The position numbers and the translations under genes were made by a program. A stretch of 64,000 nt of DNA from the NCBI RefSeq assembly GCF_904848665.1, contig NZ_CAJHCQ010000019.1, positions 1-64,000 on the forward strand, read 5' to 3'. Of the stretch, positions 15,985 to 25,041 are shown one piece after another. Under the pieces are notes generated by a model. It made no database searches. It had not been told where the DNA came from and saw nothing but the letters and a program-made list of their open reading frames with translations. Numbering within the stretch: position 1 is the first letter of the stretch; the number at the start of each line of letters is the position of its first letter. The stretch is from Paraburkholderia hiiakae. Lineage in GTDB: Bacteria; Pseudomonadota; Gammaproteobacteria; Burkholderiales; Burkholderiaceae.

Positions 15985-17658
15985 ATGTCAAACTTGCCCT
16001 GGCTTTCGCAATACCCCGCTGGCGTTGCGGCAGACGTCGACCTCGATGACTACCCCTCGATGGCAGCCCTCCTGGAAGAGGCCGTTGCACGCTTTGGCGA
16101 CAGGATCGCCTTTCATCAGTTCGGAGTGGATCTCACCTATCGTCAGCTGGAAGAGAACTCCGCACGCCTCGCCGCCTATTTCCAGAAAGACCTTGGGCTC
16201 AAACCCGGGGACCGCATCGCGCTAATGTTGCCGAACTCGCTGCAACATCCCATCGCGATGTTTGCCGCGCTGCGGGCCGGGCTCACCGTTGTCAACGTCA
16301 ACCCGCTCTATACCGCGCCGGAACTGGCGAATTTGATCAAGGATTCCGGCGCGCGCGCGATCGTGGTGATGGAGGTTTCCGCGGCCACGCTCCAGCAGGC
16401 GCTCGTCCATGCCGCCATTGAGCACGTGATCGTCGCGCGTGTCGCGGAGATGCAGAACTTCCCGAAATCTCTCCTTGTCGACTACGTCGTCCGAAAAAAG
16501 AAAAAGCTCGTCCCGGACTGGACGATCGCGGGTGCGATCGCCTTCAGGACCGCCATGACCGCCCGCCCCGCCGCGGACTTCGTCAGGACAGCGCTGAATC
16601 GCGAGACAAGGGCATTTCTGCAATACACCGGCGGCACGACCGGTGAGCCCAAAGGGGCCGTGCTGACGCATGGCAACGTGCTCGCCGACGTGCTGATATT
16701 TGCCGCGTGGGTCAAGCCGGTGTTTCGGGCGAGCGGCGAAATCACGCTCATCGCACTGCCCCTCTACCACGTGGCTGCCCTGGTGTGCCAATGCCTGGTT
16801 TCGTTACATCTGGGAACCCGTTGCATTCTCGTGATGAACCCACGCGATATTCCCGCCCTCGTGAAGGACTTTACAAGGCACCGGCCAACCGTGTTTGGCG
16901 GCCTTAACACGCTATTCACGGCGCTGATGAACAACGCAGACTTTGCGGCGCTCGACTTCTCCTCATTGCGCAGTACCTTCGCGGGAGGCACCGCGACCCA
17001 GCCTGCAGTTGCCGAGCGCTGGCAGAAACTCACTGGCATCCCGGTGGTGGAAGCCTACGGGCTTTCGGAAGCCGCGGGCGCGGTGACGGCCAATCCCGTC
17101 ACGCAGACTGCCTTCGAGGGCACGATCGGCGTGCCACTGCCGTCCATGCGCATTGAAATCCGCGACGAAAGCGGCGCGGCTGTACGCGCCGGTATGCCCG
17201 GCGAAATCTGCGTCGCAGGACCCGTCATCATGCAAGGCTACTTCAACCGGCCGGAGGAAACTGCCCATGCGATCGGCGCCGATGGATTCTTCTCGACCGG
17301 CGATATCGGGATCATGGACGAGCGCGGTGTCATCCGGATTGTCGACCGCAAGCGGGACATGATTCTGGTCTCCGGTTTCAACGTCTACCCGAACGAGGTG
17401 GAGGGCGTGCTCTTCCGGCATCCCGGCATTCTGGAAGTCGCGGTCGTCGGTGTGGCGGATTCACAATCCGGCGAGACGCCTGTCGCCTTCGTGGTGAAAA
17501 AGGAACCAGGGCTGACCGAGTCGGAAGTGATCGAGTTTGCGCGCACCAGCCTCACCGCTTACAAAGTGCCGAAGCAGGTGGTCTTCGTAAACGATCTGCC
17601 GAAAACGCCGGTTGGAAAAGTGCTGAGGCGAGAATTGCGAGAGCGGCTGAGCGTCTAG
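15985..17658 (+). CDS. fadD: Long-chain-fatty-acid--CoA ligase (FadD-like)
   Basis: This 557-residue AMP-forming acyl-CoA synthetase activates a fatty acid to its CoA thioester. The ATP-binding motif is YTGGTTGEPKGAVLTHGN (about 211-228), then VEAYGLSEAAG, FSTGDIGIMDERG and the C-terminal catalytic lysine motif KTPVGKVLRREL. The N-terminus (SNLPWLSQYPAGV) closely follows the FadD pattern of proteobacteria. It appears monocistronic, with a GNAT gene starting 83 nt later. Chain-length preference cannot be read from sequence. Confidence 0.92.
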   Translation: MSNLPWLSQYPAGVAADVDLDDYPSMAALLEEAVARFGDRIAFHQFGVDLTYRQLEENSARLAAYFQKDLGLKPGDRIALMLPNSLQHPIAMFAALRAGLTVVNVNPLYTAPELANLIKDSGARAIVVMEVSAATLQQALVHAAIEHVIVARVAEMQNFPKSLLVDYVVRKKKKLVPDWTIAGAIAFRTAMTARPAADFVRTALNRETRAFLQYTGGTTGEPKGAVLTHGNVLADVLIFAAWVKPVFRASGEITLIALPLYHVAALVCQCLVSLHLGTRCILVMNPRDIPALVKDFTRHRPTVFGGLNTLFTALMNNADFAALDFSSLRSTFAGGTATQPAVAERWQKLTGIPVVEAYGLSEAAGAVTANPVTQTAFEGTIGVPLPSMRIEIRDESGAAVRAGMPGEICVAGPVIMQGYFNRPEETAHAIGADGFFSTGDIGIMDERGVIRIVDRKRDMILVSGFNVYPNEVEGVLFRHPGILEVAVVGVADSQSGETPVAFVVKKEPGLTESEVIEFARTSLTAYKVPKQVVFVNDLPKTPVGKVLRRELRERLSV

Positions 17659-17741
17659 CGCGGCGCTGCTATTCAGCGGTGTCATAATCGGGGCAGTCGT
17701 GCCCCCTGACCTGCGCGACAAGAACCGCGTGCCCCAATTTC

Positions 17742-18587
17742 ATGGATCAACCTGGCGACTTCATCGTGCGCACCATGTCGGCCGACGAGGTGGCCATGTC
17801 GGTCGAATGGGCCGCTGCGGAGGGATGGAATCCCGGCCTGCATGATCCGCACTGTTTCAGGGAAGCGGACCCGAACGGTTTCTTCGTCGGCGTTTGGCGC
17901 GGCGAGCCGGTGGCGTGCATTTGCGCCGTCGCCTATGACGACAGCTTTGGCTTCATCGGTCTCTATATCGTGAAACCCGGATTTCGCCATAGAGGCTTCG
18001 GCATACGAATCTGGCAGCACGGCATGCATTACCTGGGACACCGCAACATCGGTCTCGATGGCGTCGTTGCCCAGCAGGCGAACTACAGGAAGTCCGGGTT
18101 CCGGCTCGCATACCGCAACATCCGCTATCAGGGACGCGTGAGCGGCATCGGTTGCGCGCATGTGGTGGCGGCGGCCGACATACCGTTCGAGCAGTTGCTT
18201 GCCTACGATCGCCGCTGTTTTCCGGCGCAGCGCGATCACTTCCTCCGCGCGTGGATCGCGCAGCCGGATGCCATTGCGCTCGCAACGATCGACGCGGGCC
18301 GGGTCGCCGGATACGGTGTCGTGCGCCGCTGCGAGGCGGGCTGCAAGATCGGCCCGCTCTTCGCCGATGATGCGGGCGTCGCCACCGGCCTCATTCGCGC
18401 GCTGGCGGCCCGCGTGCCTCGCGAGGTCATCGTGCTCGACGTGCCGGAAACGAATCCCGCGGCTGTCGCGCTGGCGGAGCGGCACGGCATGACGAGCGTC
18501 TTCGAAACCGCGCGGATGTACACGAAAAACGCCCCCGCGATTGCGATTGATCGCGTGTTCGGGGTGACGTCGTTCGAACTGGGGTGA
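17742..18587 (+). CDS. GNAT-family N-acetyltransferase with C-terminal second domain
   Basis: A 281-residue protein. The N-terminal GNAT domain (residues 8-130) contains IGLYIVKPGFRHRGFGIRIW, an acetyl-CoA pyrophosphate loop of the R-x-x-G-x-G type. The C-terminal half (about 140-280, YDRRCFPAQRDHFL...GYGVVRRCEAGCKIGPLFAD) matches the second acetyltransferase-like domain commonly fused to this GNAT subgroup. Substrate unknown. It converges on the lipocalin-like gene with only 5 nt between the stops. Confidence 0.85.
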   Translation: MDQPGDFIVRTMSADEVAMSVEWAAAEGWNPGLHDPHCFREADPNGFFVGVWRGEPVACICAVAYDDSFGFIGLYIVKPGFRHRGFGIRIWQHGMHYLGHRNIGLDGVVAQQANYRKSGFRLAYRNIRYQGRVSGIGCAHVVAAADIPFEQLLAYDRRCFPAQRDHFLRAWIAQPDAIALATIDAGRVAGYGVVRRCEAGCKIGPLFADDAGVATGLIRALAARVPREVIVLDVPETNPAAVALAERHGMTSVFETARMYTKNAPAIAIDRVFGVTSFELG

Positions 18588-18592
18588 AGTTT

Positions 18593-19705
18593 CTAAAGCT
18601 CGAGCCGCTGTACATAGCCCGTGAGTTCGAGATAGCCGCGTCCGATCGGCTTTGCAGCAGGCTTTGCCGTGCTTGCGCCCGCCTCGAAGGCCGTCACTGC
18701 GCCCTCCCAATACACCGCGCCGGTGGTCGCGCGGCTGTCGAATTCCTGATCGTCCATGAGCGGCGCGAGCGTCAGATGCCGGTCCTGCGCATCGACGCGC
18801 ATCGCCACCGGATACTCGGCGCCGGTATGCGGAGAACGCCACCGGCGCAGCGGTGTGAAGCTGATGCTATCGGGCGATAGCGCGTGCGTGCTTCCATCAG
18901 CCGCGCGCAGTGTGCCGCCTGCCCAGAACTTGCGGCCTGCCTTGTCGCGGATCTGCAAGGCCATCAGCGCGCCGCCGTCATCGAAATTGATGCCGATCCA
19001 ATCCCAGCCAACGGCGTCGTCAGCAAGCGGCGCCGACGACCATTCGTGATCGAGCCACGCCTGCCCGCGCACGTGCTCCCGATTGCCGCGTGAATCACCA
19101 CCGCGCTCGAGCACCCCGTCGACTTGCAGCCACGGCTGGCTGTAGTAGTAGCTGGCCTCGTCCGGAAGCGGACCTTTGCGGCTATACCCGCCTGCGCCGT
19201 TGACGAGCACCGCTTGCGTCGGCGCCAAGGTGAAAGCGAACGCAAAGCCGGGCGTGGCCACGTTCAGGCGGTAGCGGCCGTCCGTATTGCGCTCGAGCGA
19301 CCAGTCGTCGATGTGGACTGCCGTGTCCGTCTCGCTCGCTTCAGAGAGGCCGAAGCCGCTGCGCGCGACGCGCTGGTCGTGCTGCAGGCTGGCCGCGCGC
19401 GGATCGCTCAGCGCCACGTTGGCGAACAGCAATTGATTCGGCGCGAAGCGGCTCGGGTTCGCGTCGTCGAGCGCGGGGCGCGAGCGGAAGAATGTCGCTT
19501 CGAAGCCCAGCGATGCGCCGGCATCCGTTTGCAGCCATCCAGTCACGTACCACCATTCGTTGCGATAGCTCGAATGCGCGCCATAGTCGCGCGGGAACAC
19601 GAGCGGCTGTCCGCTCGTGACCGCCGGGTATTGCGGCATGCCTGCCCACGCGGCGTTCTGCGTGAGGGCGGCTAGCGGCCATAAAAGGAACATGCGCCGT
19701 CTCAT
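18593..19705 (-). CDS. AttH-like lipocalin-fold exported protein
   Basis: This 370-residue protein begins MRRRMFLLWPLAALTQNAAWA, an exported signal peptide (twin-Arg-like RRR but without a full Tat motif). The body is the AttH/carotenoid-hydratase-like double lipocalin family: FPRDYGAHSSYRNEWWYVTGWL, QLLFANVALSD, AWLDHEWSSAPL and GWDWIGINFDDGGALMA. These proteins accompany an FtsX-type ABC exporter (AttEFG arrangement) exactly as here: the start lies 4 nt after the permease stop. It may bind a lipid or hydrophobic molecule at the periplasmic side. Function is inferred from family and context only. Confidence 0.8.
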   Translation of the reverse strand: MRRRMFLLWPLAALTQNAAWAGMPQYPAVTSGQPLVFPRDYGAHSSYRNEWWYVTGWLQTDAGASLGFEATFFRSRPALDDANPSRFAPNQLLFANVALSDPRAASLQHDQRVARSGFGLSEASETDTAVHIDDWSLERNTDGRYRLNVATPGFAFAFTLAPTQAVLVNGAGGYSRKGPLPDEASYYYSQPWLQVDGVLERGGDSRGNREHVRGQAWLDHEWSSAPLADDAVGWDWIGINFDDGGALMALQIRDKAGRKFWAGGTLRAADGSTHALSPDSISFTPLRRWRSPHTGAEYPVAMRVDAQDRHLTLAPLMDDQEFDSRATTGAVYWEGAVTAFEAGASTAKPAAKPIGRGYLELTGYVQRLEL

Positions 19706-19709
19706 CGCA

Positions 19710-22259
19710 TCACCAGTCGTCGCGTACGGCGCGCACCGCATCCACCGACATCGCCGCGCGCGAACTTACGAGCGCCGTGAGCGCAGCGGCCGCGACGACC
19801 GCCGACGCCAGCGCGGCCAGCAACCCCCACGGCATGTGCACGCTCATCGTCCAGTGAAACGACTGCGGGTTGACGACATGCACGAGCACCATCGCGAGAC
19901 CCAAGCCCAGCGTCAGCCCGGCTAGCACGCCGAGCAGCGCCACGAGCGCGCCCTCCATCGCGAGCATGACGGCGATCTGGCGACGCATCACGCCGATGTG
20001 CCGCAGCATGCCGAACTCGCGCGTGCGGGCAAGCGCCTGCGCGCCGAAGCTCGCGCCGACGCCGAACAGTCCGATGATCACCGCCACCGCTTCCAGCAGA
20101 TACGTCACGGCGAAGCTGCGATCGAAGATCCGCAGGCTCGCCGCGCGGATCTCGCCCGGCTGCGCGAACTCCAGACGCTGCCCGCCGCGCACGCTCTCGC
20201 GCAGGCGCGCGATCGCTTGCGCGGGCGCCACGCCCGAGGCGAGCCATAAGGCCGCATCGGTCACGCGTGTGTCGCGAGTCAGGCGGCGATAGTCGCTCGT
20301 GTCGATCACGATGGCGCCGAACTGGCGTGCGTAGTCGCGCCAAATGCCCGCCACCGTGAACGGGAGGCGCTGTCCCGCCAGCGGCAGCGTGATGCGCTGG
20401 CCGGGGTGCATCCCATACAGATCGGCGGCCGCCTCGCTGATCCACACTGGCGGCGGATCGCCGGGTTGCGGCACGAGCGGCACCGTCGTCAGCGGCAGAC
20501 GCGCGGCGGGATTGCGCGCATCGATGGGCCGCGCGAGCAGGCTGACGGGCGGCAGACGAGCATCGAGGGTGATTTGCGTTGCGCGAAGAAACTCTGCGCG
20601 GGTCACGCCCGGCCTGGCCGCAATGGCCGCCTGATCGCCCGGCGACAGGAATGCGCTGTCGCCGCCGGGCGCAGCGCGCAGATAGAGCGGCGCGGGCAGC
20701 AGCAACTGCAGCCAGTCGTCGACGGCGACGCGAAAGCTCGACACCATGATCGCCATCGCCGTCATCAGGCTGAAGCTCGTGACGATGCCCGCGAGCCCGA
20801 TCGTCGCGCGGCCGGGGGCGTTGGCAAGCTGCGCCAGCACGAGCTGCGGCAACGCGTGATCCGAGCGGGGCAGCACGGCGAACACAGCGCGGGCGACGGC
20901 CGGCATCGCGAGCACGCCGCCCAGCAGCAACAGTGCGATGGCGAGATAGCCGAACACCGGCAAGCCGGCCACGGGTGGCAAGAATGCCGCGACGAGCCCG
21001 GCGCCGATCGCGAGCAGGGCCGCCGTGACGGCGCGCTTCGCCCGCAACCGTGCGGTCGGCGCTTCCTCGTCGCCCGCCTTCAGCGCCCGCGCGGGCCGCG
21101 CCCTCGCCGCTTCGAGCGCCGGCGCGAGACTGCCAAGTACCGAAGCCCCCACCCCCAGCGCAAAAAATATCGCCGCGGGCATCGCATCGAAATGCACGCG
21201 CGGCTGAACCCCTTCGAAATAGCCGCCGCCCAGATCGCCGCCCGCATACCGGAGCACGGCGGCCGCGAGCGCGAAGCCGATGGCGAGCCCCACGGCGGCG
21301 CCGAGCACGCCGAGGATCGCGCCCTCCGAGACGACCAGCCACAGCACCCCCCGCTGCGTCACGCCGATCGCGCGCAGCAGCGCAAACTGCGCGCGGCGCC
21401 GCAGCACGGCGAGCGCCTGCATCGTGAAGACGAGGAACGCCCCCGTGAACAGCGCGACGAGCGCGAGCACGTTGAGATTCGCGCGATAGGCACGCGAGAG
21501 CATCGACGTGCGGTGTGCGTTGTCGCTCGGCGTGACGGCAGCCACACCCGCTGGCATTAGCGGCGCGATCGAACCCGCGAACACTTCTGCGTCGACGCCC
21601 GGCTTGAGCTTGATGTCGATGCGCTCGAGCGTGCCGAGCCGCTGCAAGCGCCATTGCGCGGCGCCAATGTCCATCACGCCGACGCGCACCGCATCGCCCG
21701 ATGCAGGCAACACGCCCGCGACGCGCAGCGCGACTTGAGCGAGCCCGACTTGTACCGTGAGCGTGTCGCCGGGCTTGAGCGCGAGCCAGGTCAGCGCGGC
21801 GGGTGAGAGAAACACGGTGTCGGGATCGAGCAGATCGAGGGTGCCAGCCTTTGTGCCAGTCGCGTGCCTCGCTTGATCCGCTCGATCCGCTCGATCCACG
21901 CGTCCGACGAGATTCGGCGTGACGTAGCCTGCGCGAAACACGTCGACGCCCAGCAGCTTCAATGACTCGTCGCGCCCCGCGACGCGCGCATCGACCTCGA
22001 CCACCGGGCTTGCCGCCGCGACCTCGGGCAAACGGGCAATACGCGGATACAGCGCCTCATCGAAGCCCGCGCGCGGCCCGCGCAGTTCGATATCGGCATT
22101 GCCCATCAACGAGTTGACGGTAGCCGACAACTCGCCCAGCGCCGCGCGATTGATCAACTGCACGGCGTAGCCCATCGCGACGCCTGCCGCGATCGCGAGA
22201 ATGCCGATCAACGTGCGCAGCGGATGCGCGCGCATTTCGCCGCCGATGAGCCAGCGCAT
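19710..22259 (-). CDS. FtsX/MacB-type ABC transporter permease, large
   Basis: This 849-residue permease has two FtsX domains. Membrane segments are visible at the N-terminus (LIGILAIAAGVAMGYAVQL), near residues 265-380, at 410-480, around 500-520, and in the C-terminal block (VAVIIGLFGVGASFGAQALAR ... ALVALLGVLAGLTLGLGLAMVLVHVV). Large periplasmic domains fall between. The gene lies 3 nt after the ATPase stop and 4 nt before the AttH-like gene, forming a three-gene export unit comparable to AttEFGH. Such systems extract or pass lipids or lipoproteins rather than import nutrients. Confidence 0.86.
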   Translation of the reverse strand: MRWLIGGEMRAHPLRTLIGILAIAAGVAMGYAVQLINRAALGELSATVNSLMGNADIELRGPRAGFDEALYPRIARLPEVAAASPVVEVDARVAGRDESLKLLGVDVFRAGYVTPNLVGRVDRADRADQARHATGTKAGTLDLLDPDTVFLSPAALTWLALKPGDTLTVQVGLAQVALRVAGVLPASGDAVRVGVMDIGAAQWRLQRLGTLERIDIKLKPGVDAEVFAGSIAPLMPAGVAAVTPSDNAHRTSMLSRAYRANLNVLALVALFTGAFLVFTMQALAVLRRRAQFALLRAIGVTQRGVLWLVVSEGAILGVLGAAVGLAIGFALAAAVLRYAGGDLGGGYFEGVQPRVHFDAMPAAIFFALGVGASVLGSLAPALEAARARPARALKAGDEEAPTARLRAKRAVTAALLAIGAGLVAAFLPPVAGLPVFGYLAIALLLLGGVLAMPAVARAVFAVLPRSDHALPQLVLAQLANAPGRATIGLAGIVTSFSLMTAMAIMVSSFRVAVDDWLQLLLPAPLYLRAAPGGDSAFLSPGDQAAIAARPGVTRAEFLRATQITLDARLPPVSLLARPIDARNPAARLPLTTVPLVPQPGDPPPVWISEAAADLYGMHPGQRITLPLAGQRLPFTVAGIWRDYARQFGAIVIDTSDYRRLTRDTRVTDAALWLASGVAPAQAIARLRESVRGGQRLEFAQPGEIRAASLRIFDRSFAVTYLLEAVAVIIGLFGVGASFGAQALARTREFGMLRHIGVMRRQIAVMLAMEGALVALLGVLAGLTLGLGLAMVLVHVVNPQSFHWTMSVHMPWGLLAALASAVVAAAALTALVSSRAAMSVDAVRAVRDDW

Positions 22260-22262
22260 CGC

Positions 22263-22949
22263 CTACGCACCGCCTGCGCCGGGCGCGTGCGGCTGGAGCC
22301 CGTCGGGCGTGAGCCGCAGCACGCGGTCGGCGGCAGCCGCCACGGCGGCCGAGTGCGTCGCGAGCAGCACGCCCGCGCCGTTCTTTTGCGCCAGATCGCG
22401 CAGCAGCGCGAGGATGCGCATCGCCGTGTCGTGATCGAGATTGCCGGTGGGCTCGTCGGCCAGCACGAGACGCGGCTGATGCACGAGCGCACGCGCGATC
22501 GCCACGCGCTGCAATTCGCCGCCCGACAGTTCGCGCGGCAACGCGTGCTCGCGCCCGCCGAGCCCGACCGCCTGCAGCACGAACGACACGCGCGCCGGCA
22601 CGTCTTTCGCGCGCAAGCCGTTCAGGAGCAGCGGCAGCGCGATGTTCTGCGCCGCCGTGAGGTTCGGCAGCACATGGAACGCCTGGAACACGAAGCCCAT
22701 TTTCTGGCGGCGCTGCAGGGTCCCAGCGTCATCGTCCAGCGTGGTGAGATCATGTCCGTCGAAGACGATGCGCCCCGCATCCGGCCGGTCGAGTCCGGCC
22801 GCGAGATTGAGCAGCGTCGATTTGCCCGCGCCGGATTCGCCCATGATCGCGACGCACTCGCCCGAGCCCAGTTCGAGATTCACGCCGCGCAACACGTTGC
22901 GCGGCGCGGTGCCGTCGTAGTGCTTCGACACATTGGCGAGCGTCAGCAT
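22263..22949 (-). CDS. ABC transporter ATP-binding protein (LolD/MacB type)
   Basis: The 228-residue ATPase has Walker A GESGAGKST, signature LSGGELQRVAIARAL, Walker B RLVLADEPTGNLD, and switch His in LLATHS. The VLADEPTGNLD form is typical of the LolD/FtsE/MacB group that powers FtsX-type permeases, matching the permease immediately downstream. It is the first gene of the three-gene unit, starting 19 nt after the bacterioferritin-like stop, so both could be cotranscribed. Confidence 0.92.
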   Translation of the reverse strand: MLTLANVSKHYDGTAPRNVLRGVNLELGSGECVAIMGESGAGKSTLLNLAAGLDRPDAGRIVFDGHDLTTLDDDAGTLQRRQKMGFVFQAFHVLPNLTAAQNIALPLLLNGLRAKDVPARVSFVLQAVGLGGREHALPRELSGGELQRVAIARALVHQPRLVLADEPTGNLDHDTAMRILALLRDLAQKNGAGVLLATHSAAVAAAADRVLRLTPDGLQPHAPGAGGA

Positions 22950-22968
22950 AGTGAGCCAGATAGCGCGC

Positions 22969-23445
22969 CTATTCGGCGAGCCCCATGCCGTGCTGCGGCG
23001 CGGTCGTGGTCGAGCCGGGGCGGCGCAGCATCTTGTCGACCTCGCCCGCGTGCAACTCCTCGACCTGGATCATCTGGCGCGCGTACTCCTCGAGCGCAAC
23101 CGAGCGGTCGGCCACGAGCGAGAGCAGCTCGCGGTAAAGACCGAGCGCGATCTGTTCGGCCTCGAGCGATTCGCGCAGGATGGACCCGATATCGAACGTG
23201 TGGGAATCGAGCAGCGGACCGATTGCGAGCGACGGATACGCGCCGAGCGTCGTGATCCATTCGCCGGCCTGCTGCGCATGCAAGAGCGATTCGTCCGCCT
23301 GCTGCCGCAGCCAGGAGACGATCGGAATGCGGCCGAATCCGAATACCAGGAACGAATAGTGCGTATAGCGCACCACGCCCGCCAGCTCGGATTCGAGGAT
23401 CTTGTTCAGCACTGCGACGACCGACTCCTTTTCGATCTCAGTCAT
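22969..23445 (-). CDS. Bacterioferritin-like diiron protein
   Basis: This 158-residue four-helix-bundle protein begins MTEIEKESVVAVLNKILESELAGVVRYTHYSF. Ferroxidase-type ligands are visible: Glu in LESELAG, E-x-x-H in ADESLLHAQQ, Glu in ESLEAEQIAL and the EELHAGEV motif of the last helix. It should oxidise and store iron, or act as a related DNA-protecting ferritin. The start at 23445 has GGAGG six bases upstream; a longer frame from 23466 lacks this. Confidence 0.85.
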   Translation of the reverse strand: MTEIEKESVVAVLNKILESELAGVVRYTHYSFLVFGFGRIPIVSWLRQQADESLLHAQQAGEWITTLGAYPSLAIGPLLDSHTFDIGSILRESLEAEQIALGLYRELLSLVADRSVALEEYARQMIQVEELHAGEVDKMLRRPGSTTTAPQHGMGLAE

Positions 23446-23557
23446 GTTGCCTCCCATGCAAGGCAAATAAGCGGTGGGGATCGTTCATCACTCCTCCTTC
23501 TCGCAGAAATCGTGCAGAAAGCGTGTGCAAGCGCGCCAACGGGTTCGATTGTTGCAC

Positions 23558-24073
23558 TTATCGCGGCTTGGCGCTGCGTTCGGCGCTGCGTTCGGCGCTG
23601 CAATCGACAAGAGGCGCCTCGAGCAGCCGCGCGAGCGCAAGGCCCCCTTCGCGCATGATCGAATCGTGATTCCAGCGCAATACGAGCCGCGCGAACGGCG
23701 CGAACGCGAGCGCGCTCATCCACGCACTGGCCGTCCTGACGTGCCAGTCGTAGCGCACCACCGTGCGGCTGCCGTCGGCTGCGAAATGCCAGCGCCCCAT
23801 GCCTTCCAGCGCGCCGCTCGCCTCGCCCTCGAGCGCCACGAGCGGCGTGACGCGCGTCACGCGTACGTCGATGATGACGCGATACGGCAGCACACCCTTC
23901 CACGTGTAACGATGCACGGCGCCTAGACCGTCTGTCTCGCCCGACTGCAACTCGCGCACCGCTTCGACATTCTTCCACCACCTGGGCCAGTTCATCGAAT
24001 CGTGGATCGCGTCCCACACCGGCTGCAACGGCGCCTCGATGCACCACAAGGTGGTCAGACGGAATTGCGCCAT
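23558..24073 (-). CDS. SRPBCC / polyketide cyclase-like protein
   Basis: This 171-residue START/SRPBCC-fold protein begins MAQFRLTTLWCIEAPLQPVWDAIHDSMNWPRWW, with the usual D-x-x-x-W-P-x-W-W-K motif near residue 30 and a hydrophobic C-terminal helix. These proteins bind hydrophobic ligands; no substrate can be named. The extreme C-terminus carries a 12-bp tandem repeat encoding SAERSAERSA (23571-23606), probably slippage. It is divergent from the DUF1571-like gene at 24178 and separated from the bacterioferritin gene by 112 nt. Confidence 0.82.
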   Translation of the reverse strand: MAQFRLTTLWCIEAPLQPVWDAIHDSMNWPRWWKNVEAVRELQSGETDGLGAVHRYTWKGVLPYRVIIDVRVTRVTPLVALEGEASGALEGMGRWHFAADGSRTVVRYDWHVRTASAWMSALAFAPFARLVLRWNHDSIMREGGLALARLLEAPLVDCSAERSAERSAKPR

Positions 24074-24177
24074 CGTTCGCTTCCTCCTTGTTTGCGATAC
24101 GGCTACGTGTGCATTGCGGGGTGCGAAGCCGTGCTCCAGAATGACCCATCATCCACTTTCGAGTATAGGAGGCGGCG

Positions 24178-24774
24178 ATGACGCTCCCAGACCGCGATTT
24201 CGTGGCCGTCGCGCAGGCACGTTTCGATGCGCTCGCAAACTATCAGGTCACCCTGAAATCGACATCGGCGGGCGAGCAAACCGTCGAGGTGCTTTATGGC
24301 TACCGCAAGCCGGGTTTTGTTCGGATGGACTTCATCCGGCCGCATGCTGGCGCGACACTCACCTTCAACCCCGAATCGGGGAAGGTCAAGCTTTGGCCAT
24401 TCGGTATCGACACGTTTCCGAGACTCACGCTGAGCCCCGACAATCACATGATCCAGAGCCCGCAGGGTCATCGCGTCGACGAGTCCGATATCGGCGCACT
24501 GCTCGTCAATGTCCGTGAGCTTCAACAGCATGGCGACACGCAGGTCACCGGCGCTGCGACGATCGGCGCGCGCGAGGCGGCGCATGTGATCGTGACGTGC
24601 CGGTCTGGACACCCGGCGACCGGCGTGTTCCGTTATGAGTTGTGGTTCGATTTGAGCCATGGTCTGCCCATCAAGGTCGTGAGCGAGGGCGAGTCGCGCA
24701 AACCGATCGAAACGGTGCTGATGGAGAACCTGCGCATCGACGTGCCCGCTTCGCAACTCAGGCCGTTTGGCTAG
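24178..24774 (+). CDS. DUF1571/LolA-like outer-membrane lipoprotein-sorting-type protein
   Basis: This 198-residue protein contains ARFDALANYQVTLKSTSAGEQTVEVLYGYRKPGFVRMDFIRPHAGATLTFNPESGKVKL, the beta-rich pattern of the LolA/DUF1571 group (half-barrel that carries lipid chains). Unusually it starts without any signal peptide (MTLPDRDFVAVAQ), so it may be cytoplasmic or its true start may differ. GGAGG ahead of the ATG supports 24178. No operon partner is visible. Confidence 0.72.
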   Translation: MTLPDRDFVAVAQARFDALANYQVTLKSTSAGEQTVEVLYGYRKPGFVRMDFIRPHAGATLTFNPESGKVKLWPFGIDTFPRLTLSPDNHMIQSPQGHRVDESDIGALLVNVRELQQHGDTQVTGAATIGAREAAHVIVTCRSGHPATGVFRYELWFDLSHGLPIKVVSEGESRKPIETVLMENLRIDVPASQLRPFG

Positions 24775-25041
24775 ACGCGCGAGCGATGGATGGCGTCGGG
24801 CATGTCACTTAATCCTCAGTTTAATCGACGCGTAAACATGACATCCTAGAATGCCCCAATCGCTTAGGATGCCAAATAACCAGCCAGCCCAGGCGTGCAC
24901 GACGATTAAGCTATCGTCGGAAAACATACGTCTCCTCCCGAATCGTTGCTAACGCAGTTAAAGGCGAATCCGTCGACGGAATCGACCGCGAGCACCCCGC
25001 TCGCGGAATCATCTCCGTTACCCGGATCGAAGGGACATGGC

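Noticed and set aside
20406..21560. 384-codon + strand frame inside the ABC permease gene
   Set aside because: Arg/Gln/His-rich shadow without a ribosome site; the permease frame has normal membrane segments.
23571..23606. 12-bp tandem repeat (three copies) at the end of the SRPBCC gene
   Set aside because: Short in-frame slippage repeat; not a CRISPR or regulatory array.
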